Shown: in pieces, positions 1-12,230 of the stretch
Numbering within the stretch: the first letter of the stretch is position 1
How the letters are laid out: every line of letters starts with the position of its first letter
Source: Xestospongia muta
Lineage: Eukaryota > Porifera > Demospongiae > Haplosclerida > Petrosiidae
Direction of reading: 5' to 3'
Assembly (NCBI GenBank): GCA_963693285.1
Contig: OY848930.1
Coordinates: 434,001-498,000 of the forward strand
DNA length: 64,000 nt
Made by a program: the position numbers and the translations under genes
The notes under the pieces: model-generated
Databases searched by the model: none
What the model saw: the letters and a program-made list of their open reading frames with translations, nothing else
What the model was told of the DNA's origin: nothing

Positions 1-85
1 CCAATCATTTGAATAAAATTTATTTGTAGTTTGAATTCAAATTTTAAGTGTTCAAATTATAAATATTATAAAGAGAGTAGTGGCC

Positions 86-3000
86 TCAAAGTTGAAAGTC
101 TTTCAAATGCCTGTCTTTAAATTTTCTTGATGCACGATCACTTGCCCTGTATTTTAAGTTATCTCCATATAATAGAAATTTATGATCTTTTAATGTGAAC
201 TGAAATACTGTGTGAGCTTTAGGTATTGCTATAGTGGATGAAAATATAATTAACAAGGTCATAAAATAGTACCTTACCACAGTGACCTAGGATAGCTACA
301 TTAGTAAGCTCTAATTTAGTAAACATCAGTACTTACCACAGTGACCTAGGATAGCTATCATTAGTAAGCTCTAGACTAGTAAACATCAGTACTTACCACA
401 GTGACCTAGGATAGCTACATTAGTAAGCTCTAATTTAGTAAACATCAGTACTTACCACAGTGACCTAGGACAGCTACATTAGTAAGCTCTAATTTAGTAA
501 ACATCAGTACTTACCACAGTGACCTAGGACAGCTACATTAGTAAGCTCTAGACTAGTAAACGTCAGTACTTACCACAGTGACCTAGGATAGCTACATTAG
601 TAAGCTCCAATTTAGTAACATCAGTACTTACCACAGTGACCTAGGACAGCTACATTAGTAAGCTCTAATTTAGTAAACATCAGTACTTACCACAGTGACC
701 TAGGATAGCTACCATTAGTAAGCTCTAATTTAGTAACATCAGTACTTACCACAGTGACCTAGGATAGCTACCATTAGTAAGCTCTAATTTAGTAACATCA
801 GTACTTACCACAGTGACCTAGGACAGCTACATTAGTAAGCTCTAATTTAGTAAACATCAGTACTTACCAGAGTGACCTAGGACAGCTACATTAGTAAGCT
901 CTAGACTAGTAAATGTCAGTACTTACCACAGTGACCTAGGATAGCTATCATTAGTGAGCTCTAGACTAGTAAACATCAGTACTTACCACAGTAACCTAGG
1001 ATAGCTACATTAGTAAGCTCTAATTTAGTAACATCAGTACTTACCACAGTGACCTAGGACACCTACATTAGTAAGCTCTAATTTAGTAAACATCAGTACT
1101 TACCAGAGTGACCTAGGATAGCTACCATTAGTAAGCTCTAATTTAGTAACATCAGTACTTACCAGAGTGACCTAGGACAGCTACATTAGTAAGCTCTAAT
1201 TTAGTAACATCAGTACTTACCAGAGTGACCTAGGACAGCTACATTAGTAAGCTCCAATTTAGTAAACATCAGTACTTACCACAGTGACCTAGGATAGCTA
1301 CCATTAGTAAGCTCTAATTTAGTAACATCAGTACTTACCAGAGTGACCTAGGACAGCTACATTAGTAAGCTCTAATTTAGTAAACATCAGTACTTACCAC
1401 AGTGACCTAGGACAGCTACATTAGTAAGCTCTAATTTAGTAACATCAGTACTTACCACAGTGACCTAGGACAGCTACATTAGTAAGCTCTAATTTAGTAA
1501 CATCGGTACTTACCAGAGTGACCTAGGACAGCTACATTAGTAAGCTCTAATTTAGTAAGCATCAGTACTTACCACAGTGACATAGGACAGCTACATTAGT
1601 ATGCTCTAAACTAGTAAACGTCAGTACTTACCACAGTGACCTAGGATAGCTATCATTAGTGAGCTCTAGACTAGTAAACATCAGTACTTACCACAGTGAC
1701 TTAGGATAGGTAAATTAGTAAGCTCTAATTTAGTAAACATCAGTACTTACCACAGTGACCTAGGATAGCTACCATTAGTAAGCTCTAATTTAGTAACATC
1801 AGTACTTACCACAGTGACCTAGGACAGCTACATTAGTAAGCTCTAGACTAGTAAACGTCAGTACTTACCACAGTGACCTAGGATAGCTACATTAGTAAGC
1901 TCTAGACTAGTAAACGTCAGTACTTACCACAGTGACCTAGGATAGCTATCATTAGTGAGCTCTAGACTAGTAAACATCAGTACTTACCACAGTGACCTAG
2001 GATAGCTACATTAGTAAGCTCTAATTTAGTAACATCAGTACTTACCACAGTGACCTAGGACACCTACATTAGTAAGCTCTAATTTAGTAAACATCAGTAC
2101 TTACCAGAGTGACCTAGGATAGCTACCATTAGTAAGCTCTAATTTAGTAACATCAGTACTTACCAGAGTGACCTAGGACAGCTACATTAGTAAGCTCTAA
2201 TTTAGTAACATCAGTACTTACCAGAGTGACCTAGGACAGCTACATTAGTAAGCTCCAATTTAGTAAACATCAGTACTTACCACAGTGACCTAGGATAGCT
2301 ACCATTAGTAAGCTCTAATTTAGTAACATCAGTACTTACCAGAGTGACCTAGGACAGCTACATTAGTAAGCTCTAATTTAGTAAACATCAGTACTTACCA
2401 CAGTGACCTAGGACAGCTACATTAGTAAGCTCTAATTTAGTAACATCAGTACTTACCACAGTGACCTAGGACAGCTACATTAGTAAGCTCTAATTTAGTA
2501 ACATCGGTACTTACCAGAGTGACCTAGGACAGCTACATTAGTAAGCTCCAATTTAGTAAACATCAGTACTTACCACAGTGACCTAGGATAGCTACCATTA
2601 GTAAGCTCTAATTTAGTAACATCAGTACTTACCAGAGTGACCTAGGACAGCTACATTAGTAAGCTCTAATTTAGTAAACATCAGTACTTACCACAGTGAC
2701 CTAGGACAGCTACATTAGTAAGCTCTAATTTAGTAACATCAGTACTTACCACAGTGACCTAGGACAGCTACATTAGTAAGCTCTAATTTAGTAACATCGG
2801 TACTTACCAGAGTGACCTAGGACAGCTACATTAGTAAGCTCTAATTTAGTAAGCATCAGTACTTACCACAGTGACATAGGACAGCTACATTAGTATGCTC
2901 TAAACTAGTAAACGTCAGTACTTACCACAGTGACCTAGGATAGCTATCATTAGTGAGCTCTAGACTAGTAAACATCAGTACTTACCACAGTGACTTAGGA

Positions 3001-5293
3001 TAGGTAAATTAGTAAGCTCTAATTTAGTAAACATCAGTACTTACCACAGTGACCTAGGATAGCTACCATTAGTAAGCTCTAATTTAGTAACATCAGTACT
3101 TACCACAGTGACCTAGGACAGCTACATTAGTAAGCTCTAGACTAGTAAACGTCAGTACTTACCACAGTGACCTAGGATAGCTACATTAGTAAGCTCTAAT
3201 TTAGTAAACATCAGTACTTACCACAGTGACCTAGGATAGCTACATTAGTGAGCTCTAGACTAGTAAACATCAGTACTTACCACAGTGACTTAGGATAGGT
3301 ACATTAGTAAGCTCTAATTTAGTAAACATCAGTACTTACCACAGTGACCTAGGATAGCTACCATTAGTAAGCTCTAATTTAGTAACATCAGTACTTACCA
3401 CAGTGACCTAGGACAGCTACATTAGTAAGCTCTAATTTAGTAAACATCAGTACTTACCACAGTGACCTAGGACAGCTACATTAGTAAGCTCTAGACTAGT
3501 AAACGTCAGTACTTACCACAGTGACCTAGGATAGCTACATTAGTAAGCTCTAATTTAGTAAACATCAGTACTTACCACAGTGACCTAGGATAGCTACATT
3601 TGTAAGCTCTAATTTAGTAAACATCAGTACTTACCACAGTGACCTAGGATAGCTATCATTAGTGAGCTCTAGACTAGTAAACATCAGTACTTACCACAGT
3701 GACCTAGGATAGCTACATTAGTAAGCTCTAATTTTGTAAACATCAGTACTTACCACAGTGACCTAGGACAGCTACATTAGTAAGCTCTAATTTAGTAAAC
3801 ATCAGTACTTACCACAGTGACCTAGGATAGCTACCATTAGTAAGCTCTAATTTAGTAAACATCAGTACTTACCACAGTGACCTAGGACAGGTACATTAGT
3901 AAGCTCTAGACTAGTAAACGTCAGTACTTACCACAGTGACCTAGGACAGGTACATTAGTAAGCTCTAGACTAGTAAACGTCAGTACTTACCACAGTGACC
4001 TAGGACAGGTACATTAGTAAGCTCTAGACTAGTAAACGTCAGTACTTACCACAGTGACCTAGGACAGCTACATTAGTAAGCTCTAGACTAGTAAACGTCA
4101 GTACTTACCACAGTGACCTAGGACAGCTACATTAGTAAGCTCTAATTTAGTAAACATCAGTACTTACCACAGTGACCTAGGACAGCTACATTAGTAAGCT
4201 CTAATTTAGTAAACATCAGTACTTACCACAGTGACCTAGGACAGCTACATTAGTAAGCTCTAGACTAGTAAACATCAGTACTTACCACAGTGACCTAGGA
4301 TAGCTACATTAGTAAGCTCTAATTTAGTAACATCAGTACTTACCACAGTGACCTAGGATAGCTACATTAGTAAGCTCTAATTTAGTAAACATCAGTACTT
4401 ACCACAGTGACCTAGGACAGCTACATTAGTAAGCTCTAGACTAGTAAATGTCAGTACTTACCACAGTGACCTAGGATAGCTATCATTAGTGAGCTCTAGA
4501 CTAGTAAACATCAGTACTTACCACAGTGACTTAGGATAGGTACATTAGTAAGCTCTAATTTAGTAAACATCAGTACTTACCACATTGACCTAGGATAGCT
4601 ACCATTAGTAAGCTCTAATTTAGTAAACATCAGTACTTACCACAGTGACCTAGGACAGCTACATTAGTAAGCTCTAGACTAGTAAACGTCAGTACTTACC
4701 ACAGTGACCTAGGATAGCTACATTAGTAAGCTCTAATTTAGTAAACATCAGTACTTACCACAGTGACCTAGCATAGCTACATTAGTAAGCTCTGGACTAG
4801 TGAACATCAGTACTTACCACAGTAACCTAGGATAGCTACATTAGTAAGCTCTAATTTAGTAAACATCAGTACTTACCACAGTGACCTAGGATAGCTACAT
4901 TAGTAAGCTCTGGACTAGTGAACATCAGTACTTACTACAGTAACCTAGGATAGCTACATTAGTAAGCTCTAAACTAGTGAACATCAGCACTTACTGCAGC
5001 AATGTATGATAACTACCATTAGTAAGCTCTAGACTAATGAATATCAGTACTTACCACAGTGACCTAGGATAACACAACATCAGTACTTACTCCAATTATT
5101 TCACTTACTGAGAATTCTGTTGTCAGAATTTATCAAACGAAAGGTATTTTGTGTCTCTTGAAGAACAATTCCAGCTAATCCTACATTACTGACACATCTG
5201 GAACGAACCACTGTTGAAACACACAACTCAATGATTGAAAGAGTGATACAAACACTTAATGTAATAGCAACATTACTATAGCTGCTGTATATA

Positions 5294-5354
<61 letters not shown>

Positions 5355-6541
5355 GTATGTATATTAATGAAGGAACTTGTGTTATCACTTCACTTACCCT
5401 CTAAATCACAGCCATGTAAATCAGCTTTAAGTACTTTTTGAGCAAGTTGTCGTGTGTTACTGCGTAAAAGTAATAACTATACATCAACTAATAATAGAAT
5501 TAATATTTTAAAAGTAAAATTTTAACTTTTATAGAATAGTAATATCATATTTTAACAATGAAATATGTCAGCTGGTGACGTGTAATTTTAACCCTTACCT
5601 ATGTGGTGTGGGTCTCAACAAATCTAACATATATTTTGTCCAAAGTTCATGTAAAGGTTTATAATAAGCATATCTATAAACAGAAAAAAGTAATAGATTG
5701 TTTACAAATCATACTTTTGTTCTATTTTTGGTATCTGTAGCAACCCAAGTTTCCTCTTTATTTTAGCAGAGAGAGGTTTTAGTTTAGTTGGACAAGGTTG
5801 ACTAGGTCGGGAAGGTTTTTGAATTGGATCAAGGACCACAGTCTGATATACCATATTGGACTCATTATCAGCATATCGTTTGAGAAAGGACTCAACATAT
5901 CCCTGTGGATCACCATTAGTGTCCTAAAATACGTTCAAACAAGAAAGGACAATATTTACATCATCATAAGGTTAACATATTATAGCTTATAGAACTAAAT
6001 ACATAGTTCTAATTGTCTCAGCTCCAGATCTAGTGCACACCTACTTTTCGTTGCTATGGTAATTATTAAATGGTAATATTGCTTAGTAATATTCATGCTG
6101 CTTAAATAAAAAAATGGCCCAAGGTGAAATGTTAAAAATCACTTCAAATTTTATGAAGTTAGCTATATAGGTCCTTCTTAAGCTGAGTAATTATTTATAT
6201 TCAAATTGTTAAGATCTGTAAAAAACTAATATACATGTAGATGTACCAGTAAAACAATAGGGATTATTATAAATTTTAAAAACCTATACAACATTTAAGA
6301 CCAGTAATAATAATAATATTATTATTATTATTCAAATTAAAAAATGACCCAAAAAGATAGGTGACAAAATTACTTCAGATTTTTTATGAAGGCATGTAGG
6401 TTTGAGGTTGAGAATAACAAACACAGTACATGCCATAAAACTCAGCTATCATATATCTACCTCTCTCAATCCTAGTGATTTTTCAGCTTCATTCCATATC
6501 TTCTCTCTAATAGGTTTATTAAACTCACTTTGATCAGCCAT
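86..6541 (-). CDS. POP4: Ribonuclease P/MRP protein subunit p29 (POP4/RPP29)
   Basis: RNA-binding protein subunit of RNase P and RNase MRP, the nuclear tRNA 5'-processing and pre-rRNA-cleaving ribonucleoproteins. I join six exons on the minus strand: 6461-6541, 5715-5923, 5599-5673, 5398-5459, 5109-5210 and 86-228. They sum to 672 nt with consistent phases, giving 223 residues; the vertebrate protein is about 220. Family hallmarks in order are KPLHELW (exon 3), KADLHG (exon 4), VGLAGIVLQET (exon 5), and IPKAHTVF then YRASDRASRKFK (exon 6), the Sm-like UPF0086 core. The start ATG opens MADQSEFNKPIREK. The last intron (229-5108) is almost entirely a 59-bp minisatellite in sense orientation. The gene is divergent from GINS3, 66 bp between start codons. 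Identity is from remembered family sequence; the joins need RNA support. Confidence 0.88.
283..5085 (-). repeat. 59-60 bp minisatellite of splice cassettes, about 80 copies, in the POP4 last intron
   Basis: About 80 imperfect tandem copies of a 59-60 bp unit. On the minus strand, the sense of POP4, each unit reads: branch-like CTTACTAAT, 3' splice site ATCCTAG, a 9-nt segment GTCACTGTG, then a strong 5' splice site GTAAGTACTG. Unit variants alternate between CTAGACTAG and CTAATTTAG (written on the plus strand), and some mini-exons read GTCACTCTG. The distance from exon 5's donor to the first unit's acceptor is about 45 nt, a minimal intron. The same unit occurs in a TCF25 intron and as a relic in HYDIN. 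Confidence 0.97.
5297..5364. repeat. (AT)n followed by (GTAT)n microsatellite
   Basis: About 45 bp of alternating AT, then several GTAT tetramers, in the POP4 intron between exons 4 and 5. Confidence 0.95.
6106..6310. repeat. Dispersed AT-rich repeat, copy 1 (POP4 intron 1)
   Basis: Shares a long imperfect match with 22225-22440: both carry AATCACTTCAA, then a TTAGCTATATAGGTCC-like block (TTAACTATATAGGTCC in the other copy), TTTAAG-like and GAGTAATT motifs, then a stretch ending in TGTAAAAAACTAA/CCTAA. A weaker partial copy follows at about 6335-6425 (ATTACTTCAGATTTTTTATGAAGGC). No ORF and no clear terminal inverted repeats. Probably an old non-autonomous transposon family. Confidence 0.6.
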
Positions 6542-6607
6542 GTGGATTTTTTTAACCCTTTAGTGCACTAATGTAGAAAGAACACCAGCTCCACCTCACC
6601 TGATATC
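6542..6607. promoter_or_regulatory. Bidirectional promoter POP4/GINS3
   Basis: Only 66 bp separate the two start codons, so core promoter and both 5' UTRs must be packed here or overlap the coding starts. No TATA box on either side. The promoter role is inferred from geometry. Confidence 0.6.
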
Positions 6608-7372
6608 ATGAGTTTCAGTCAAAGCTTTAGTAAGTCCACTCCAACTCTACCATCTGGCTCAGGAGAGGATTACTGGTCACTTGATGATGTCTTAGCTGGT
6701 CAAGAACGTATACCAAGTCAAATAGAACAACCACTTTATAGATTAGGGTATTTGAATTCTCATTGCAAAGAGGAACATTTACTTCCTGGGACAAAGTTAG
6801 AGTTGCCATTGTGGTTGGCTAGAGCTTTATGTACTAGAAGAAGAAAGATAGTGTCCGTGCAGTTACCTAGAGCTTACCACAAGCAAATGAGACTAGCAGT
6901 ATGGGCGGATGCTAATGTTATTGATTTTCATCGTAACGGACCATATTATTACACTGTGGGTCTCTCGCTGTTGCACTTTGACCTCCCAGAAAGAGGGGAG
7001 CTTGCCAAAACTCTACTAGAGGTAACTAATGGGTGTGGCTATTTTTGATTTAATTAGATATGTGGGTGAGGTTTTAGTCAATGTTTGTGTAGGCATATGT
7101 GAAGAGGTTTCGTCGTATTATGGACTCCGCCCACAATGCATATCTATTAGACACATCACAGTTTACAAATAATTTAGATGAAATGGAAAAATATCTATTC
7201 TCATTAGGACAAGAGGTAAACCACACCCCCTAATTTTATAGGTTATTAGTGTTCTTTTTAGGCTCTTATGAGACAAATCAATTGGGAGAGAGGACATTGT
7301 AAATTAATAGGAACTTCCTCACTTGTTGAGAGTGGATCTCGTAAGAGAAAACGTGAGGATGTAGCATCATAA
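6608..7372 (+). CDS. GINS3: DNA replication complex GINS protein PSF3
   Basis: Subunit of the four-protein GINS complex, part of the CMG replicative helicase in the nucleus. Three exons, 6608-7021, 7093-7215 and 7262-7372, all phase 0, give 215 residues; the family is about 200-216. Landmarks are SLDDVLAGQERIP near residue 24, GTKLELPLWLARAL near 60 (the B-domain core), LLHFDLPE near 121, and the alpha-helical AYVKRFRRIMDSAHNAY in exon 2. The end is a basic tail (GSRKRKREDVAS). Read-through of the first donor would give a false 146-residue protein. Divergent from POP4, convergent with TTC5. Confidence 0.92.
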
Positions 7373-7705
7373 CTTTTAATAACCACAATCCATTACTTTA
7401 ATTACAATATCAATTTCTTTTACAACAATATTATGTCAATTAATGTAATAGAATGAATTCATAAACTGTTATTATTATTATTAAAAGTTAGATTGTATCT
7501 CTGTAATCCTTGATGCCTCTGGTATCCGACTAACATATATTAACACACAATAATATGTAAAACGTATTTTGACATGTATTGTTAATATAGTAATCAAATA
7601 TAACAACACGTTAATAAAACATTAAAAGTAATATAAATGTAATGATGAGATATGCTAAAATATCATAATATCAAAGAACACACTAGAAGTCATTGTAGTC
7701 TTTCT
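7373..7705. other. Convergent intergenic region GINS3/TTC5
   Basis: AT-rich 333 bp between two 3' ends, with several AATAAA-like polyadenylation hexamers on both strands (for example AATAAAACATT near 7612). I see no further gene. Confidence 0.6.
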
Positions 7706-9675
7706 TCAAGAGAAAGCTGTGACTTGTGCTATTGATGAACTAATTTTCTCTCGAGGAATAATGTTTCCATTACATAACATATTATGAGGTTGTGTATAGC
7801 GAATATTATCATATTCCACATTCTGTGAAAGAAAGGTCAAAGGTTAAAGTGTAAAGGACAACACAGCGTACCAGATTGGGAATGTGGACATGTGATAGTA
7901 TGGGGTTGGGGACAACAAGGACATCTCCAACACTGAACTGGAAAGAATGTGCCAAATTGTACACAGTCACTCCGATACTGTCGCCATTTTTATCCACTAA
8001 CACGCATGCTCTGTCAATGACAAAAGCAATCATATAATCTCCAACATACATATATGATAATACACAACTTAATACCATATACACTCCATATAAAATAATG
8101 CTTACAATGGTACACGATCTTCTGTTGTTAAACAAGATCCCACGGCTCCAATCAGGACTGTTCCTTTTCCTCTCTCATTTCCTCCTTCTCTTAATTCTCT
8201 AATACACACAATATCTCCACTTTCTTCAGTAGATCTAACTTCACATGCTTCTAAAACAGATTGTTGTAGAGTTGCTATCTTTTTTGGTTTAAGTTTTCCA
8301 CGAGCTCCAACAAGCTGACTATAACTTTGTAAAAATCGTTTCATTGATTGTAGTTTTTGTTGCGGTGTTGACCAGCCTGGATCTAGTCTACAAGCCTGCT
8401 CCAAATGATCTAGTCCAGTGGTATATTCTTCTTCGTATAAGTGAAGCTAATATGTGTGTGTCTATAAACATTGTTGTTATTAAGAATACTTACTGTAGCT
8501 ATATTAAAATGTAAGTCTGGATTGTTAATAGCAATAGGGTCTTTCTCCTAATGAATGCATGGATAGATAGATAGACTGAAGGAGAGAGATGCAAAGAAGG
8601 ACTTACAGCTTGGTTATAGGCTGTCCTACATTGTTGTAGCATTTTGGGATCTTGTTCAACGGTAAAAAAGATCGCCAGATAAGCATTACCAAGGACCACT
8701 AGTATAATATATCAAGTTAGAAGAAATGAACAATGTACTTACTCCATGATGTCCCGTCTTTTACATCTAATGAAACAGCTTGTTTAGCTTTCTCTAAACT
8801 CTCACGAGTGTTAGCTTTCTTCTCAGTAGCATCTACATTATATAATGTTATCCAATTGTCTAAAGCTTTGTCACATGACATATCACATGATATAAAATAC
8901 ATAACTTTATCAATTATGCATGCCAATTATAAATAGAAATTGAATAATGCGGTAAAGTATATTATTTGACACATTTTTACAACAAAATTATATTTACTCT
9001 ATCCTCCTACACATTTATTCCAGCATTCATCCATCCATATATATATATATATATATATGTACTCTTTTTACCCTTTCCAATCTGCCGTAAAACCATTGAC
9101 AAATTTCTAAGTGACTCCTTATTCACTTCCTACAGATGAGGGTAAGCACCCTCATCAAAATCTTTCACAAACACTCACATGAGCCAGAGCACCTGTAAAA
9201 CAATGGTGAGCCTGGGAAATATTTCCAGCCTTCCAATAACTCTCTCCGAGAGAGTTCCAAGCATCGACAAGAGAAGGAGTGTTTTTAACAGCTTGAGAAA
9301 GAAGTTGCTCTGCCTCTTTGGAATAAGTTGGGAGAACGTTAAGGGCTTTGCCTCGGAGGTATTGATAAAGGGGGCGTGGTAAGGTATCTATGGTAAACAA
9401 GAATGTGCATGGAAGATGTACTTGTTGATTACCTTCTTTTAGTTGAAGTTGTTTGACAGTTTCTTCCATTTTGAGTTGAACATTATAATCCTTCTTTTCA
9501 GCATCTTCAACATTATGTGTTTGAAAGTAACAACGATTAAATTGATAGAGCTCCTCAATTAAAGCCTAATTTAGTAAATGACAATTTTACATGATATATA
9601 GTGTTCTAGTACTTTAGCTATTTCTACATCTGTTTTTTCTGGCTGCTCCTTTTTCTCTTGATGTTCCTCCTCCAT
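7706..9675 (-). CDS. TTC5: Tetratricopeptide repeat protein 5 (TTC5/Strap)
   Basis: TPR protein with a C-terminal OB fold; in vertebrates it acts as p300/p53 cofactor and as the nascent-chain adaptor for tubulin mRNA autoregulation. About nine minus-strand exons. Exon 1 is 9613-9675 (MEEEHQEKKEQ...), exon 2 is 9179-9565 and holds AWNSLGESYWKAGNISQAHHCF, a canonical TPR. Later exons give NLSMVLRQIG, SLDVKDGTSW, VLGNAYLAIFF (split across introns), NPDLHFNIAT, RLDPGW, the OB-fold stretch GSCLTTEDRVPL and FSVGDVLVVPNP, and the end at 7706. Every block is in family order, and junction codons are restored in phase where I checked them. The start is supported by the in-frame acidic N-terminus and its position 93 bp from the divergent neighbour. 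Confidence 0.9.
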
Positions 9676-9768
9676 GCTGATAATGAACTTACAGAGGTAT
9701 ACGGAAGTATACTAAATGTTTACTGTTGTAAAAGGGTGGGGCTCATAGTGCAAATATCACACAATAGA
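9676..9768. promoter_or_regulatory. Bidirectional promoter TTC5/CNBD-like
   Basis: 93 bp between start codons, containing AAAGGGTGGGGCTC, a GC-rich box resembling a KLF/Sp site. No TATA box. Confidence 0.5.
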
Positions 9769-10586
9769 ATGGAGGGTATGTTGGTGCCATTGAGATCTGC
9801 AGGAGGTAATGATAAAGGACTTGAGGTATGAGTTATTGAGTTTTAATGTAGGTCCTCTGGTGAGACCAAAACCTAGTGATAATCCTAGAATTAACTATGA
9901 GAAATTAATGGAAATCTGTAGATTCAATAGATCAACAAGGTATGTGTAATATACTAGCCTACTGGTTCGAAATAGATGTCTTTAATTATTACATTAAACA
10001 GTCAACCTTCATTGGACCATGAACAGTTCATGAAAGAATATCCGTTGTTATTTCTTCCTCCACTTAACGCTAAAACTGGAGCAAGGCATCCAAGAAGTCA
10101 AAGCGTACAGCCTAAATACAGTTAGTATTTTATGTAATGATGTCCACTTGTAGCTCATAATATATATACAGTTACCTCAGAGAGGCTAAAACAAACAAGA
10201 TCACGATCAGTCACTTCATTATCTCTGCACAGACAAAAACCCATGCAAAAGGAAGTTAGCATTTTAACACAGAGACTCATGGGAATATCAAAAATTGCTC
10301 AAAAACAGTTAGTATTAAACAGTTGGAAGCTTTTAGATTAAAATCTACATATATAATACATCAATATAGTCCTCCATTGCGTAGTGAAGATGATATCAAA
10401 ACTTTAACATTATTATTGCACCATTTTCCGGCATTCTTATCACCTGATTTACCAGAATCAGTCAAAGAGGGAATTGCTGCACGAACTGTCGCTGAGAGAG
10501 TTAGAGATAGACGAGGACTAGCTTGTAAGTTTGAAAGACTTGCTATAAATAAATAAATAGATTTGATTTGTTTTTATCACTATGTA

Positions 10587-10622
<36 letters not shown>

Positions 10623-11825
10623 TTTATATATATATATATATACAGTACCTAGAGAAGGAGGTAGATATCTTGTCGTACAGGGAAGAGTTCAAGAAGTTGA
10701 AAAGGATTTAGAAACTGGTACATACAAAACGAAAATGGTTAGTTGCATTATTGAAAAGACATTATTATTTTCTATATCAGCTTTATGCAGGAGAGGTATT
10801 TGGGGAAATGAAAGAAATGGGTTACCCTCCTAAACATAGGTGGTACACATGTGACATATTGATGATTTTATCACTTCATTTTGTAGCTATCCTATCTATT
10901 TAGGAGAGAATAAATGTTTACTTGTCAGAATAACAGTTTCTGATATGAAAAGAGCAGAAGAAGTAAGTAAAAGCTAACTAAGACATCTTGGAACAGAGTG
11001 ATATGTACACATGTTTAGTTTGTACAAGGAAGGCAACTGCAGGAACAACTAAGAGTCATCAACTCTTCGCCGTTACTTAGATCTTTCCAGTTAAATATAC
11101 GCCAAAATTTAGCCAGCTATATAAAATGGAAAAATTTGCCAATAAAAACAAGTAAAGATTATTTAAATATGAGGCAATCAGAATACTTTTTCTTTAGAAT
11201 TATTGCAAGAGGGCGAACCAGTGACTTTTTTAACTGTTATCAGTAATGGTAAATGTCTAGTCACGAAGACAGTACCCTTGATATCCACATCAGCAAAGGT
11301 TGGTTTACCAATATAGGTATCAATTTTATTACTTTATGCATCATTTTATCTATTTATATAGGTTTGTATTGGTGAGATAGGAGAAGGTGATTGTGTAGGT
11401 GAACTAATATTTGATGGTTGTGAGATAGCACCATACACTGTGACAGCAACTACTCCACTTCAAGTTGGACAGATAGCAGCCAGCAAAATATTAGGTCAGT
11501 TTATGGTAGAGAATAAAATATGTTATGTCTAAAATATCATTTTATAGCTCTTGAATTAGATAAAATTCTTCCTCCTCAGCGTCAGTATGCAATAAACTTA
11601 CCATCAGAGGTTTGTCACAGATTTATTCATTTTATGGAGTGTCGTTTAATTTACAGGAGATGCTTCTAGAAATATATGCAAATAAGCAAATATCAAGACA
11701 ATGGAGTGCACTAAAGGTGAGTTAATGTGACATTTATTAGAGTGTCACAGTAGTCCATTCTACAGAGAGCTATAGTTGGTGAAGTTTATAAAGAACAATG
11801 TCGAGTAAAAAGTGCAATGTCTTAA
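9769..11825 (+). CDS. Cyclic nucleotide-binding domain-like protein (CNBD1-like)
   Basis: About ten exons. Exon 1 (9769-9805, MEGMLVPLRSAG) joins exon 2 (9852-9939), whose RINYEKLMEICRF resembles the N-terminus I associate with CNBD1. Exon 3 resumes SQPSLDHEQFMKEYP. The middle has two cyclic-nucleotide-binding-like units: LLLHHFPAFLSPDLPESV followed by GGRYLVVQGRVQEVE, and later a beta-rich VCIGEIGEGDCVGELIFDG stretch. The end is EVYKEQCRVKSAMS. I do not see an intact phosphate-binding cassette (FGELALL.....RAAT), so nucleotide binding is doubtful. An (ACAT)n/(AT)n microsatellite fills one intron (10585-10641). Divergent from TTC5. Domain assignment is moderately sure; the exact orthologue is not. 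Confidence 0.55.
10585..10641. repeat. (ACAT)n and (AT)n microsatellite
   Basis: Nine or so ACAT tetramers running into AT dinucleotides within an intron of the CNBD-like gene, ending directly at the ACAG acceptor. Confidence 0.95.
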
Positions 11826-12230
11826 GTAATTAAATATTTATTGTCATAGTTACCAGTACATATCTAATACAAATATGTATTATACTTGAAAATACCAACT
11901 ATTACAGTGAAAAATATGTAAAATAATGAAAATGAATATACCAAATCACAAATAATATCCAATTACAAAGAAAATTTTAAATATACCAATAACAAAGAAA
12001 TAAATCAAAATATCAAAATCATTGAAAATATCAAAATCATTGAAAAGCAAATAATTCAAGTTCATTAGTTGCATAGTGATTGATGTTGGATGCAGTCACA
12101 GTTGAAGTGAAAGTGCACTTTTCCTTGCTAACTTGCATATCTGACAAACAGTAAGTGGAGCATGGTGGTATCACAATTGTAGACTCATTTAAATCCACAC
12201 GATGGTAGACCACATGTTAGACAGGAATTG
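11826..12230. other. AT-rich gene-free spacer
   Basis: 3' flank of the CNBD-like gene, with short tandem reiterations such as TATCAAAATCATTGAAAA repeated near 12015-12045. No gene supported on either strand. Confidence 0.6.

Noticed and set aside
283..5085. CRISPR-like array
   Set aside because: Units are directly tandem with no unique spacers; the whole ~59 bp repeats with small variants, and the host is a eukaryotic intron.
5101..5388. A separate 95-residue protein with an IYIYIY N-terminus
   Set aside because: The first part is AT microsatellite in an intron; only the 3' third (5109-5210) is a POP4 exon.
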